Positions 7,386 through 14,626 of a stretch of DNA of 17,723 nt are shown piece after piece (position 1 is the stretch's first letter; each line of letters opens with the position of its first letter). Location of the stretch: positions 1 to 17,723 of the forward strand of contig JAJRCO010000216.1 in the NCBI GenBank assembly GCA_028678905.1, written 5' to 3'. Source of the stretch: Methanomicrobiales archaeon (GTDB taxonomy: Archaea > Halobacteriota > Methanomicrobia > Methanomicrobiales > JACTUA01). The position numbers were made by a program, and so were the translations under genes. The notes beneath the pieces are model-generated. The model searched no databases. It saw nothing but the letters and a program-made list of their open reading frames with translations, and had not been told where the DNA came from.

Positions 7386-8198
7386 TCACCGGATGTACAC
7401 CATCAGGGGGATCAGAACGACAAAGCCTAAGGAGAGGGTGAGGAACACCCAGTCCCTTCGGGCGAGAGGTACCTTCTTACGGTACAACGCTGTCTCCCTC
7501 CCGTATCCCCGGCAGAGCATGGCGGTGTAGGTCCTCTCCCCCTGTTCATAGGAGCGGAGGAACAACGTTCCCACTGTATACCCGATCTGGCGGAGGCGGT
7601 AGCGGTAGGAGAGAGCCCGGTCGAAGGGATCGAAGCACTTGGTCTTAAATGATTCCGTGATCTTTCGGTAGATGTACCCGAATACGAAGAGATACCGAAT
7701 CATCATGCTGAGCGCAAGCACGAAATCGATGGGCAGGCCCAGCTGTTTTGCCCCTTCCAGCATATCCTGCAGCTTGGTCGTGGAGGAGAGCAGCACAATG
7801 GCGGAGACGCAGACCAGAAATTTCAGGAACAGGATGTTGGCGAATTCGATGGATTCTGCATACACATGAATTCCCAGGGGCAGGCTGGCGATGATGTGGA
7901 AGGTCGAATAATACCGGTTGGTCAGGAAAATCTGGAAGAGAATGATGAACAGTCCAAAAGGCATGATGGTGGCCAGCCTCTTCAGAAAGAGGAGGGGTGA
8001 CAGGGTGGAAAGCGACCATGCAAACGCGATAAAGAAGAGAAAGAACCCGGTTACGGCGAACACGGAGGGTGAATAAGGAAGGGCAACCGTCGCGATGATG
8101 AGCGCGAACACCACAAGGAGTTTCACCCGTGCGTCGAGGGAATGGATAATGCTGCGCCGGTAGGCAGATTTCTCGATGTAAAAGAGCTCATCTATCAT
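7386..8198 (-). CDS. cbiQ: Cobalt/nickel ECF transporter transmembrane protein CbiQ
   Basis: CbiQ is the T component of the energy-coupling factor transporter, linking the ATPase CbiO to the metal-binding membrane subunit CbiM. The 270-residue protein begins with LDARVKLL, typical of the family, and has about five hydrophobic segments (roughly 28-62, 73-95, 101-120, 125-140 and 245-268). Its cytoplasmic coupling region contains the EQGERTYTAMLCRGYG motif at about 215-230, the ARG-type helix that contacts the ATPase. Its start codon overlaps the cbiO stop by 4 bp (ATGA), showing translational coupling in the order cbiM, cbiO, cbiQ. The substrate could be Co2+ (for corrinoids) or Ni2+ (for F430 and hydrogenases); CbiQ itself does not decide this. 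Confidence 0.94.
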   Translation of the reverse strand: MIDELFYIEKSAYRRSIIHSLDARVKLLVVFALIIATVALPYSPSVFAVTGFFLFFIAFAWSLSTLSPLLFLKRLATIMPFGLFIILFQIFLTNRYYSTFHIIASLPLGIHVYAESIEFANILFLKFLVCVSAIVLLSSTTKLQDMLEGAKQLGLPIDFVLALSMMIRYLFVFGYIYRKITESFKTKCFDPFDRALSYRYRLRQIGYTVGTLFLRSYEQGERTYTAMLCRGYGRETALYRKKVPLARRDWVFLTLSLGFVVLIPLMVYIR

Positions 8199-9031
8199 GG
8201 CCTTTTCTCCCGGTACGCCTGATACAGGACCTGCTCTACCTCATCGAACCGGTAGGCCATGGGCAGGGGAATATCCCTTTTCTGGAGATTCCGGATGAGT
8301 TTGGGAAGGACCGGGACATCCAGGCGGACGGACTGAAGCATCTCCGGCTGGCAGAAAATCTCCTCCACGGTCCCCTGGGCGACGAACCGGCCCCGGTTCA
8401 TCACGTAGAGGTATTCGGCCACCTCCGGCACCAGGGAGACATCATGGGTGGAGAAGATCACCGTCATGCCAAATTTCATGGTGAGGGAGTTAATAATGTC
8501 GAGGAGGTCCCGGACTCCCTGCGGGTCAAGACCGGCCGTAGGTTCATCCAGAACCAGGACCTCCGGTTCCATGGCGATGATTCCGGCCATGGCCACCCGT
8601 TTTTTCTCACCGCTGCTGAGGTGGTGGGGGACTCTGTCGGCGAGATCCTCGATACCCACCAGGCGCATCGCCTCGCTGACCCGGTGATGGATGGTCTCTT
8701 CGTCCAGTCCCAGGTTGATGGGTCCAAACGCCACATCCTGTTCGACAGTAGGGGAAAATATCTGGTCGTCGGCATTCTGGAAGACGATCCCCACAAACTT
8801 GCGCACCTCGCGGATATTGCGTTTGGTGATCGGCTCTCCCCGTATCAGCACGGATCCGGAGGAAGGCGTAAAGATTCCGTTGAAACATTTAAAGAGCGTG
8901 CTCTTCCCTGCGCCATTGGATCCGATGACCGCGATGCGGGCTTTCCGTGGGGCGATGAAATTGATGTCGTGCAGAGCAGTGACGTTGCCGGGATAGACGT
9001 AGGTCAGATTGCGGGTCTCGATGAGGTGCAT
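8195..9031 (-). CDS. cbiO: Cobalt/nickel ECF transporter ATP-binding protein CbiO
   Basis: This is the ABC ATPase (A component) of the ECF metal transporter, peripheral on the cytoplasmic face. The 278-residue protein has Walker A GSNGAGKS at 37-44, Q-loop glutamine Q85 in VFQNADDQIF, signature LSSGEKKR at 138-145, Walker B LVLDEP with catalytic E163, and H-loop H196 in STHD. FQNADDQIFSPTVEQDVAFG is characteristic of ECF ATPases, which have a longer Q-loop region than other ABC proteins. About 80 C-terminal residues lie beyond the ATPase core, as usual for CbiO. An unusually stable hairpin precedes the gene and its 3' arm abuts the ribosome binding sequence. The gene sits 46 bp after cbiM and overlaps cbiQ by 4 bp. 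Confidence 0.95.
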   Translation of the reverse strand: MHLIETRNLTYVYPGNVTALHDINFIAPRKARIAVIGSNGAGKSTLFKCFNGIFTPSSGSVLIRGEPITKRNIREVRKFVGIVFQNADDQIFSPTVEQDVAFGPINLGLDEETIHHRVSEAMRLVGIEDLADRVPHHLSSGEKKRVAMAGIIAMEPEVLVLDEPTAGLDPQGVRDLLDIINSLTMKFGMTVIFSTHDVSLVPEVAEYLYVMNRGRFVAQGTVEEIFCQPEMLQSVRLDVPVLPKLIRNLQKRDIPLPMAYRFDEVEQVLYQAYREKRP

Positions 9032-9043
9032 AGATCAGGTCTC

Positions 9044-9062
9044 CTCCGGGTTTCACCCGGAG
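9044..9062 (-). promoter_or_regulatory. Hairpin at the cbiO ribosome binding site
   Basis: CTCCGGGT and ACCCGGAG (plus-strand 9044-9051 and 9055-9062) form a perfect 8-bp GC-rich stem with a 3-nt loop in the cbiM-cbiO gap. In the minus-strand transcript the 3' arm runs directly into GAG, creating GGAGGAG 9 nt before the cbiO ATG. Part of the putative Shine-Dalgarno sequence therefore lies in the stem. It may tune cbiO translation relative to cbiM or stabilise processed mRNA ends. Confidence 0.55.
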
Positions 9063-9077
9063 AATCTTTATAACTGT

Positions 9078-10079
9078 TTATTTTTCCCGGGCAGCGAGTC
9101 TGGTCACCCCATATCCAAGGAACAGGATGCAGACAACACCAAACATGATGGCCAGCACCTCCCCCCAGGCGTCCATGCCCGGTATACGGTATTCCTGGAG
9201 GGGTGCACTCCAGGAAAATTCATTCCCCGATCGCTCGATCAAGGCCTGTTCCGCCTGGTCTCTGGCCTCCTCCTTAATGAGGGGATGCTGGAAGTCCTTC
9301 GCTCCATAGATGCCGTAAAAAGCGCTCTCCAGCCCGTCCGGGTAGGTCGATGCGACAAAAGGGGCGGCTACCGCGACGGCGAGGGCGAATAGGATGCCTG
9401 CCGCCAGGATCACCTCTTTTTTCCTGTTGACTACCGTCGGGACAGCCCGTTCCACGATATCGGGTCGTGCGGCGGTGATCAACAGGAGAGCAAAGGCGGT
9501 CGCTCCCCCCTCAATGATCCCGATGATTGCATGATAGACGCCCATGGTGATCAGGCCAATAGACAGGGGAAACGTACCAGCAGCCGCGAGCTCGAAGGAT
9601 GCCACGATGGCAGGGATAAACAGGGAGAGCCATCCTGCGATCAGTGCGGCACCGAACTGGTTTTTCAGGATGTTATTCAGGGAACGGAAGGTGTAAAATC
9701 CGAAAAATCCACCGAGCACTCCCATATTGATGATATTTGCCCCCATGGCGGTGATACCGCCGTCACCAAACAGGATAGCCTGCAGAATGAGAACCAGGGT
9801 CAAAATGAATACGCCGGCAAAGGGGGATCCCAGGATGATTGCAGCGAGTGCGGCTCCGACAACGTGGCCGCTTACTCCGCCTGGAACGATGGAAATGGGG
9901 AGCGCCATGTTCAGGGTCTGAATGGAAAAAATACCCGCCGCAAGGACCGCGACCAGTGGAACTTTTTCTTCACCCATCTCATGGCGAGCCCATCGGAGAG
10001 CCAGAATTATAAACACGATGGCGATTATCCAGTAGATAACCGCTTGATTGAGAGGTAAAAATGCGTCCGGGATGTGCAT
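9078..10079 (-). CDS. cbiM: Cobalt/nickel transporter CbiM fused to a PDGLE (CbiN/NikN-like) domain
   Basis: CbiM is the substrate-binding membrane subunit of Co2+ or Ni2+ ECF transporters. The 333-residue protein starts MHIPDAFLP, and the N-terminal Met-His pair (H2) is part of the metal site in this family. Further hallmarks are PGGVSGHVVGAAL (H72) and FGDGGITAMGANIINMGVLGG at 104-124. About seven membrane segments run to residue 200. After a linker come one more helix (223-243), the diagnostic PDGLE at 247-251, an extracytoplasmic stretch, and a last helix at about 307-325, so the small N component is fused on. Such fusions exist in both Co and Ni systems, so the substrate is open. AAGGTGA 3 nt before the ATG is a good ribosome binding site. 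It is the first gene of the transporter operon, with a TATA box and palindromes upstream. Confidence 0.93.
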   Translation of the reverse strand: MHIPDAFLPLNQAVIYWIIAIVFIILALRWARHEMGEEKVPLVAVLAAGIFSIQTLNMALPISIVPGGVSGHVVGAALAAIILGSPFAGVFILTLVLILQAILFGDGGITAMGANIINMGVLGGFFGFYTFRSLNNILKNQFGAALIAGWLSLFIPAIVASFELAAAGTFPLSIGLITMGVYHAIIGIIEGGATAFALLLITAARPDIVERAVPTVVNRKKEVILAAGILFALAVAVAAPFVASTYPDGLESAFYGIYGAKDFQHPLIKEEARDQAEQALIERSGNEFSWSAPLQEYRIPGMDAWGEVLAIMFGVVCILFLGYGVTRLAAREK

Positions 10080-10090
10080 GGGTCACCTTG

Positions 10091-10112
10091 TTACGAATTT
10101 AAAATTTTGTAA
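10091..10112. promoter_or_regulatory. Operator-like imperfect palindrome upstream of cbiM
   Basis: TTAC (10091-10094) and GTAA (10109-10112) bracket an AT-rich core; 8 of 11 positions are symmetric over 22 bp. It ends 12 bp before the cbiM start and overlaps the start site expected from the TATA box, so a bound repressor would block transcription. A second short dyad, ATACT-ttgt-AGTAT (10112-10125), adjoins it. Metal-uptake operons are often metal-repressed (for example by NikR); that link is inference only. Confidence 0.45.
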
Positions 10113-10120
10113 TACTTTGT

Positions 10121-10136
10121 AGTATAAATATATTAT
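10121..10136 (-). promoter_or_regulatory. TATA box for the cbiMOQ operon
   Basis: On the minus strand the stretch reads AATATATTTATACT, a strong archaeal TATA element. It lies about 45-55 bp before the cbiM ATG, placing the start site near 10100 and leaving a leader of about 20 nt that includes the AAGGTGA ribosome binding site. Confidence 0.6.
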
Positions 10137-10153
10137 TGTTTAAGAACCAATAC

Positions 10154-10220
10154 AAAAATTCGATCGATATGCAGCAGTGGGTCATCCTGATCGGAGGATC
10201 TTTTCGAAAAGAACCTCCGA
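10154..10220 (-). terminator. Near-perfect 30-bp palindrome and T5 tract downstream of the geranylgeranyl reductase gene
   Basis: TCGGAGG (10191-10197) pairs with CCTCCGA (10214-10220), and the enclosed TCTTTTCGAAAAGA is itself a perfect palindrome. The only asymmetry is an A-A pair at 10198/10213. The whole folds as a long hairpin. It lies 48-77 nt past the reductase stop, and a minus-strand T5 (10158-10154) follows 33 nt later. A terminator or 3'-processing hairpin is the simplest reading, insulating cbiM from the upstream gene. Confidence 0.55.
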
Positions 10221-10268
10221 CCATATGTCGAATGGTTTTAATAATGGCAGGGAAGGGCCTTCTTCGAA

Positions 10269-11417
10269 TCATCGCAGAATCTGGTGTAGTCCCTTCTGGA
10301 CGAGGAGGCGGAGCAGCGGATAGAATGCGGGTTTTTTGGCCAGCTGCAGGAAGAGTCTCCGTGGCCGGTCCATATCTCCATAGGTCTTGATCGAATCTAA
10401 AAGGGAGGGATCGTCGAGCACAGATAGCAGCCGGTCCACTTCTTCCGGGGTAAGGGATCCGCGGAGCTGGAAGAGACGGAATCCCAGCCGAAGTTCCCTT
10501 CCGAAATCTTTCTTCCACCGCTGCTCGTAGAGAGAGAGAGCACCATCGTCGAACCGATCCCGTTCGCAGCAGATGGCGGCCACGTCAGCCGCGTGCCGGG
10601 CGGAACGCACTCCCGTGTATACCCCCCCTCCGGAAGTGGGTTTTACCAGTCCTGCGGCATCTCCCACATACAGTGTCCTTTTCCCGTACGTGCGGGGCAT
10701 TACCCCCAGAGGAATAGCTCCGGTCACGTGGTGGGTACAGGGGGTCGGGTACCGGCAAAGGAACCGGTCGAAGCGGTTCTGTACCTCCTTCGTCCCGCAT
10801 AATCCGACTCGGGCTCGGTTCTTTCCTGCCGGGATAACCCAGCCGAAAAAATCAGGGGAGGCATGCGGGTGCACCTCCACGTAGCCGGGATCCATCTCCC
10901 ACCGGATCTCGGCCTGCAGACCGGTGAGGAGAACCGGAGAGCGGGGGAATCCCTGCAGGCGGGCGATGCCACTGCGCACACCGTCCGCGGCGATGATCAG
11001 CCGGGTCTGTACCTCCTCTCTTCCGTGCACTCCGGTCGTGATCAGGCCGCCGGAGGGAGAGATCCTCTGCACGTAAGTCTTCAGCCGCAGGTCAGCCCCC
11101 GCGGCAAGCGCGGATGCGGCGATCTCCCGATCGAGGATCCCCCGGTCCACGACACAGGCTTTAGGCACGCCCGCATCCAGGGTGTGCACATCCCCGGCAG
11201 AGGTAACGAAGCGGGCCCCCCGGATCTCGTGGAGTACACTCTTTTGCGAGACCCCACACTCCTGCCAGGCCGCAAGACTGAGCAGGCCCGCACACTGCAC
11301 TGGGTGCCCGATGGTCCCATGCTCTTCGATGCACAGGGTGGTAAGCCCCCGTTTCGCGCACTCACGCGCCGCAGTCGACCCGGACGGCCCCGCCCCTACC
11401 ACCACCACATCGTACAT
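10269..11417 (-). CDS. Geranylgeranyl reductase family FAD protein (archaeal ether-lipid saturation)
   Basis: Archaeal geranylgeranyl reductases saturate the isoprenoid chains of archaeol-type lipids using FAD, and act at the membrane surface. The 382-residue protein begins with a Rossmann motif, VVVGAGPSGSTAAREC (G8, G10, G13), followed by an acidic strand end (CIEEH). QCAGLLS (C42) matches the conserved cysteine region. Other family features are DFFGWVIPAGKNRARVGLCG in the middle, corresponding to the substrate-lining motif, and the second FAD motif TLYVGDAAGLVKPTSGGGVYTG. The C-terminal region is helical. Length is typical (about 380-410). Related enzymes of this FAD family act on other polyprenyl substrates such as quinones, so the exact substrate is inferred. 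It is transcribed divergently from pth2 across only 34 bp. Confidence 0.88.
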   Translation of the reverse strand: MYDVVVVGAGPSGSTAARECAKRGLTTLCIEEHGTIGHPVQCAGLLSLAAWQECGVSQKSVLHEIRGARFVTSAGDVHTLDAGVPKACVVDRGILDREIAASALAAGADLRLKTYVQRISPSGGLITTGVHGREEVQTRLIIAADGVRSGIARLQGFPRSPVLLTGLQAEIRWEMDPGYVEVHPHASPDFFGWVIPAGKNRARVGLCGTKEVQNRFDRFLCRYPTPCTHHVTGAIPLGVMPRTYGKRTLYVGDAAGLVKPTSGGGVYTGVRSARHAADVAAICCERDRFDDGALSLYEQRWKKDFGRELRLGFRLFQLRGSLTPEEVDRLLSVLDDPSLLDSIKTYGDMDRPRRLFLQLAKKPAFYPLLRLLVQKGLHQILR

Positions 11418-11451
11418 CTATTTAGTGATCTCCTCTCCAGATCATTAAGAA
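11418..11451. promoter_or_regulatory. Compact divergent promoter with central dyad
   Basis: Only 34 bp separate the reductase and pth2 start codons. CTATTTAG (11418-11425) is a TATA-like element about 30 bp before the pth2 ATG, fitting a leaderless transcript. An interrupted palindrome spans 11422-11448: TTAGTGATCT, a 7-bp spacer, then AGATCATTAA, with 9 of 10 base pairs symmetric. Its position suggests an operator affecting both genes. A minus-strand TATA box is not clear. Confidence 0.5.
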
Positions 11452-11814
11452 ATGACAGAAGATAGAGAGTTCGCCTGGAAGCAGTGCCTGCTGGTCCGCA
11501 CCGATGTGCGGATGAGCTGCGGCAAGATGTGTGCCCAGGCAGCCCACGCAGCGGTCTCCGCGTTCCAGAGGGCCGGAGAGGAGGCGAAGCGAAGCTGGCT
11601 CTCAGAGGGTCAGAAAAAAGTGGTCCTGAAGGCAAAGGACGAAAGAACCCTGCACGAAGTACGGATGCTTGCCGAGGCGAAAGGGATCCCCGCCGCCCTC
11701 ATTCAGGATGCGGGTATGACCGAACTCGCCCCTGGCACCTTCACCGCACTCGGCCTCGGACCCTCCCGCAGTGAGGAGCTTGACCGCATCACGAGCAGTT
11801 TTCCCCTGCTATGA
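11452..11814 (+). CDS. pth2: Peptidyl-tRNA hydrolase, archaeal type (Pth2)
   Basis: Pth2 releases peptides from peptidyl-tRNA that has dropped off the ribosome, recycling the tRNA. The 120-residue length is typical of archaeal and eukaryotic Pth2. Family motifs are in order: KQCLLVRTDVRMSCGKMCAQ (K and Q of the active-site region), AAHAAVSAF, the GQKKVVLKAKDE strand, and the C-terminal LIQDAGMTELAPGTFTALGLGP, whose DAGxTxxxPGTxT pattern is diagnostic. The ATG has no ribosome binding sequence but a TATA-like element stands about 30 bp before it, so the mRNA is probably leaderless. Its stop codon overlaps the truD start by 4 bp (ATGA), making a two-gene tRNA-maintenance operon. Confidence 0.96.
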   Translation: MTEDREFAWKQCLLVRTDVRMSCGKMCAQAAHAAVSAFQRAGEEAKRSWLSEGQKKVVLKAKDERTLHEVRMLAEAKGIPAALIQDAGMTELAPGTFTALGLGPSRSEELDRITSSFPLL

Positions 11815-13076
11815 GGGAGAGCACGTTCCCGCTCGAGCAGATGCTGGGGATGGAGCTCTACACCACTGACACCCCCGGCATCGGCGGAGTGCTGCGCAGG
11901 CAGGCGGAAGACTTCGTGGTAGAGGAGATCCCACAACCGATTGAGGGAACCGGACCCTACCTGGTCTGCCGCCTCACCAAGAAAAACTGGGAACTCCAGC
12001 GGCTGGTAAAAGAGATCGCACGATCTCTGGGGGTAAGCCATCGCCGTGTCGCCTGGGCCGGTACCAAAGACAAGCACGCGGTGACCACGCAGCTCATTTC
12101 CCTCTACGATATCGAGCCCGAGGCAATTCAGCGAATACATTTCAAGGACGTGGTCCTGGAAGTGGTGGGGAGATCGCCGGTGCCGCTCTCCCTGGGAATG
12201 CTGCGGGGGAATACCTTCTCTCTCTGGATACGGGAGTGTGACCCGGAAGACCTCGCAGCGCGGGTGTGTGCGTGCGAGGACGCGGTCCACTCTGGCATTC
12301 TCAACTACTATGGGGTGCAGCGGTTCGGGGCCCGCCGGCCAATCACCCACCTGGTGGGGGAATATATCCTTCGCGGGGATTTCGAGGGAGCAGTGAACGC
12401 GTACGTGGGGCAGGCCTTTCCCGACGAACCGCCGGAGACACGTATAGCCCGGGAGTCTTTTGCCTGTACGGGTGATGCGAAAGCGGCTTTGCGGGATTTC
12501 CCCACCTATCTCTCGTACGAACGGGCGCTCCTCCATGCGCTGACCGGAGCACCGGACCGCTACCAGGAGGTGCTGTTAGTCCTCCCCCCCAAACTGCTGT
12601 CCATGTTTGTCAGCGCCTTCCAATCCTACCTGTTCAACGCGGCGCTCAGTGCCCGGGGGAAGGAGGGGAGCTCTCTGACCATTCCGGTGGTGGGAGACTT
12701 TCTGGTCTTTGCAGATGGAAGAACAGATCAGGTTACTCCAGGACTCCTTTCTGCGGCCCTCCTCCAGGTGGAGCGCGGCAGAGCTGTCCCCGCACTGTTC
12801 ATCCCCGGATCCCGGGTTGAGGAATGGAAGCGTGCCTCTCCCCGGGTTCTCCAGATCCTGGAAGAGCGCGGGATCACCCCCGCTCACTTCCAGAGAGCGC
12901 AGAAGGTGGTGCGTGCCGCCTTCCAGGGTTTCCACCGACCGATCGTCCTCTCGACCCCTATTTCCTCCCAAATCGATGGAGCAGATGTGCACCTGGAGTT
13001 CACTCTCGCGCCCGGTCAGTACGCGACCACGGTATGCCGGGAGCTGATGAAGGGTGATCCCCTCTCTCTGGTCTAG
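11811..13076 (+). CDS. truD: tRNA pseudouridine(13) synthase TruD
   Basis: TruD isomerises uridine 13 of tRNA to pseudouridine. The 421-residue protein has the signature AWAGTKDKHAVTTQ with catalytic aspartate D87. FVVEEIP near residue 35 and ILNYYGVQRFGARRPITHLVGE near 165-185 are other conserved blocks. The middle contains the TruD insertion domain, ending around SMFVSAFQSYLFNAALS. The C-terminal LEFTLAPGQYATTVCRELMK returns to the catalytic core. Length is normal for archaeal members. It is coupled to pth2 by an ATGA overlap. Its stop codon overlaps the sppA-like stop on the other strand within a single CTAG, so there is no intergenic space between the converging genes. Confidence 0.96.
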   Translation: MRESTFPLEQMLGMELYTTDTPGIGGVLRRQAEDFVVEEIPQPIEGTGPYLVCRLTKKNWELQRLVKEIARSLGVSHRRVAWAGTKDKHAVTTQLISLYDIEPEAIQRIHFKDVVLEVVGRSPVPLSLGMLRGNTFSLWIRECDPEDLAARVCACEDAVHSGILNYYGVQRFGARRPITHLVGEYILRGDFEGAVNAYVGQAFPDEPPETRIARESFACTGDAKAALRDFPTYLSYERALLHALTGAPDRYQEVLLVLPPKLLSMFVSAFQSYLFNAALSARGKEGSSLTIPVVGDFLVFADGRTDQVTPGLLSAALLQVERGRAVPALFIPGSRVEEWKRASPRVLQILEERGITPAHFQRAQKVVRAAFQGFHRPIVLSTPISSQIDGADVHLEFTLAPGQYATTVCRELMKGDPLSLV

Positions 13077-13849
13077 CGCTCGGCGGCGAGGGTTCGGGCT
13101 CCTTCGATAGCGGCGTGCAGATTGCCCAGCTCGTCCACGAGTCCCAAGGACATTGCCTCCTCTCCGCGGAACAGCCGGGCGTCCCGGACCGAGGACCGTG
13201 AAATGTTCCGCTGGCTGGTGACGTCAGTAATGAACCGTTCGAAACTCCGGTTTACCAGATCTTGGGCGTACTGCTGCTCTTCGGGGGACAGGTTCCGGTA
13301 GGGATACGTCATGTCTTTATTTTCACCGGACTTCACCACGGTCACCGCATATCCCTCTTTTTGCATCCAGGTGCTGATATCGGTAAACACCCAGATGGTC
13401 CCCAGTCCCCCGGTAATGGTGTCCGGATTGGCATAGATCCGGTCCGCATAAGCGCAGATGTAATACGCCGCTGAAGTGGCCATGTCGCCCATGGAGACCA
13501 CCACCGGTTTTCGCGTCCGGGCATACTGCAGATCCTGCACGATCTCCTGTGCCGCCGCGGGAGTCCCGCCGGGACTGTTCACTCGCAGCACAATCGCTTG
13601 GACGAAACTGTCATCTGCCGCGCTGATCAACTGCCGGCCGATCTGTTCGCTGCCACCTATTCCGGAACCGGTATACAGCTCGCCTTCGATGGGTATCACC
13701 ACAATGTTTCGTTCCTGTGAGTAGAGGCTCACTGCGGTGATGGCCCCCACTGCCACGACTGCCAGGAGAACAAGCACGATGACCGGAAGTCGCTGCCTCC
13801 GGCGTCGCCTCCGTTCCAGGTTATCTATCTGTTCATCCAGAAAGCCCAT
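13073..13849 (-). CDS. sppA: Signal peptide peptidase SppA-type membrane serine protease
   Basis: SppA proteases (family S49) degrade cleaved signal peptides and other membrane-associated peptides with a Ser-Lys dyad. The 258-residue protein is the short, single-domain form. It has a basic N-terminus (residues 13-20), one membrane helix (about 21-43), and an extracytoplasmic protease domain. Visible landmarks are IPIEGEL, LRVNSPGG at 88-95, the nucleophile S126 in GDMATSAAYY, TGGLGTIWVF at 146-155 and the general base K178 in SGENKDM. The conserved ARLFRGEEAMSLGLVDELG block closes the domain. The start codon follows the reductase stop directly (TGAATG), so the two are cotranscribed. Sorting of substrates is unknown; the archaeosortase gene 1.5 kb away is suggestive but not linked transcriptionally. 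Confidence 0.93.
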   Translation of the reverse strand: MGFLDEQIDNLERRRRRRQRLPVIVLVLLAVVAVGAITAVSLYSQERNIVVIPIEGELYTGSGIGGSEQIGRQLISAADDSFVQAIVLRVNSPGGTPAAAQEIVQDLQYARTRKPVVVSMGDMATSAAYYICAYADRIYANPDTITGGLGTIWVFTDISTWMQKEGYAVTVVKSGENKDMTYPYRNLSPEEQQYAQDLVNRSFERFITDVTSQRNISRSSVRDARLFRGEEAMSLGLVDELGNLHAAIEGARTLAAER

Positions 13850-14545
13850 TCAGGTGCCTTCCTGATAAAGGACCTTGTACTCGGTGACAAGATTGGTACC
13901 ACAGAGATAGAAACGGGTGAGTTCCAGCCGGATCATCTCCCGCTCATCCTCGATATGCATACCACCCACCAGAGAGGGAGTATCGGAACCTCCGACAATG
14001 AACGGGAGATGAATGAGCCGTATCTCATCGACCAGGCGGTCGCGGAGCATGTGCCAGTTCAGGGTAGGCCCCCCTTCGATCATGAGATTCTTCACCCCGA
14101 AATCCCGGTACAGGATGTGCATCAGGAGAGGAAGTTCGATGTCTTCTTTTCCGACGCTGACCACGCGGACTCCCCGTTCGCGGATGGCAGTCACCCGTTC
14201 AGGAGGGGCCCGTTCACTCACTGCAATGAGCGTGGGAGCATCCGGTTTGAGGACGTTAGAATCCAGGGAGAGATCGGCACGGCTGTTGGGGATGACCCGG
14301 AGGGGGTTTTTGCCAGGCACTTTTCGTACGGTGAGGAAGGAATTGTCGATTTTGATAGTGTTGGACCCGACCATGATTGCGTCATATTCTGCCCGGGTCT
14401 GGTGAAGCAGCAGTTCCGTTTCGGGCGCCATATATTTCATCAGTATCTTGCTGGACGCCCCTCTGCGAAGGGTGAGTTTCCCGTCCGCGGTGATCTCGGA
14501 CATCATCAGGACGTGGGGTCTCCCGGTCGTATCACTTCTCTCCAT
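13850..14545 (-). CDS. arfC: 2,5-diamino-6-ribosylamino-4(3H)-pyrimidinone 5'-phosphate reductase
   Basis: This RibD C-terminal-type reductase reduces the ribose of the pyrimidine intermediate to ribityl, using NAD(P)H, in the archaeal route to riboflavin and coenzyme F420. The 231-residue protein lacks the deaminase half of bacterial RibD, as in archaea and fungi. Motifs seen: RPHVLMMSEITADGKL at the N-terminus, then YDAIMVGSNTIKIDNSFLTVR (nucleotide and substrate binding), NPLRVIPNSRADL, the KNLMIEGGPTLNWHML turn that binds cofactor, and HLPFIVGGSDTPSLVGG. The start at 14545 keeps the RPHV strand whole; the first eight residues look variable. An AT-rich AATATATT (14552-14559) lies just before the start, too close for a standard TATA-to-ATG distance. 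The sppA gene follows without a gap. Confidence 0.9.
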   Translation of the reverse strand: MERSDTTGRPHVLMMSEITADGKLTLRRGASSKILMKYMAPETELLLHQTRAEYDAIMVGSNTIKIDNSFLTVRKVPGKNPLRVIPNSRADLSLDSNVLKPDAPTLIAVSERAPPERVTAIRERGVRVVSVGKEDIELPLLMHILYRDFGVKNLMIEGGPTLNWHMLRDRLVDEIRLIHLPFIVGGSDTPSLVGGMHIEDEREMIRLELTRFYLCGTNLVTEYKVLYQEGT

Positions 14546-14598
14546 TCTGAAAATATATTCGAGCAGAGATTGAATAAGATTTGGGTAAAGAGGAAGGG

Positions 14599-14607
14599 TT
14601 AAAAATT
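14599..14607 (+). promoter_or_regulatory. TATA box for the CDP-alcohol phosphatidyltransferase gene
   Basis: TTAAAAATT is centred about 24 bp before the ATG at 14627, the distance expected for a leaderless archaeal transcript. No Shine-Dalgarno sequence precedes the ATG. The 81-bp gap is shared with the divergent reductase gene. Confidence 0.55.
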
Positions 14608-14626
14608 TGCGGACCGGTACACTATC

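Noticed and set aside
11703..12536. Open frame of 277 codons on the minus strand opposite truD
   Set aside because: It is antisense to conserved TruD motifs, and the composition is that of a shadow frame.
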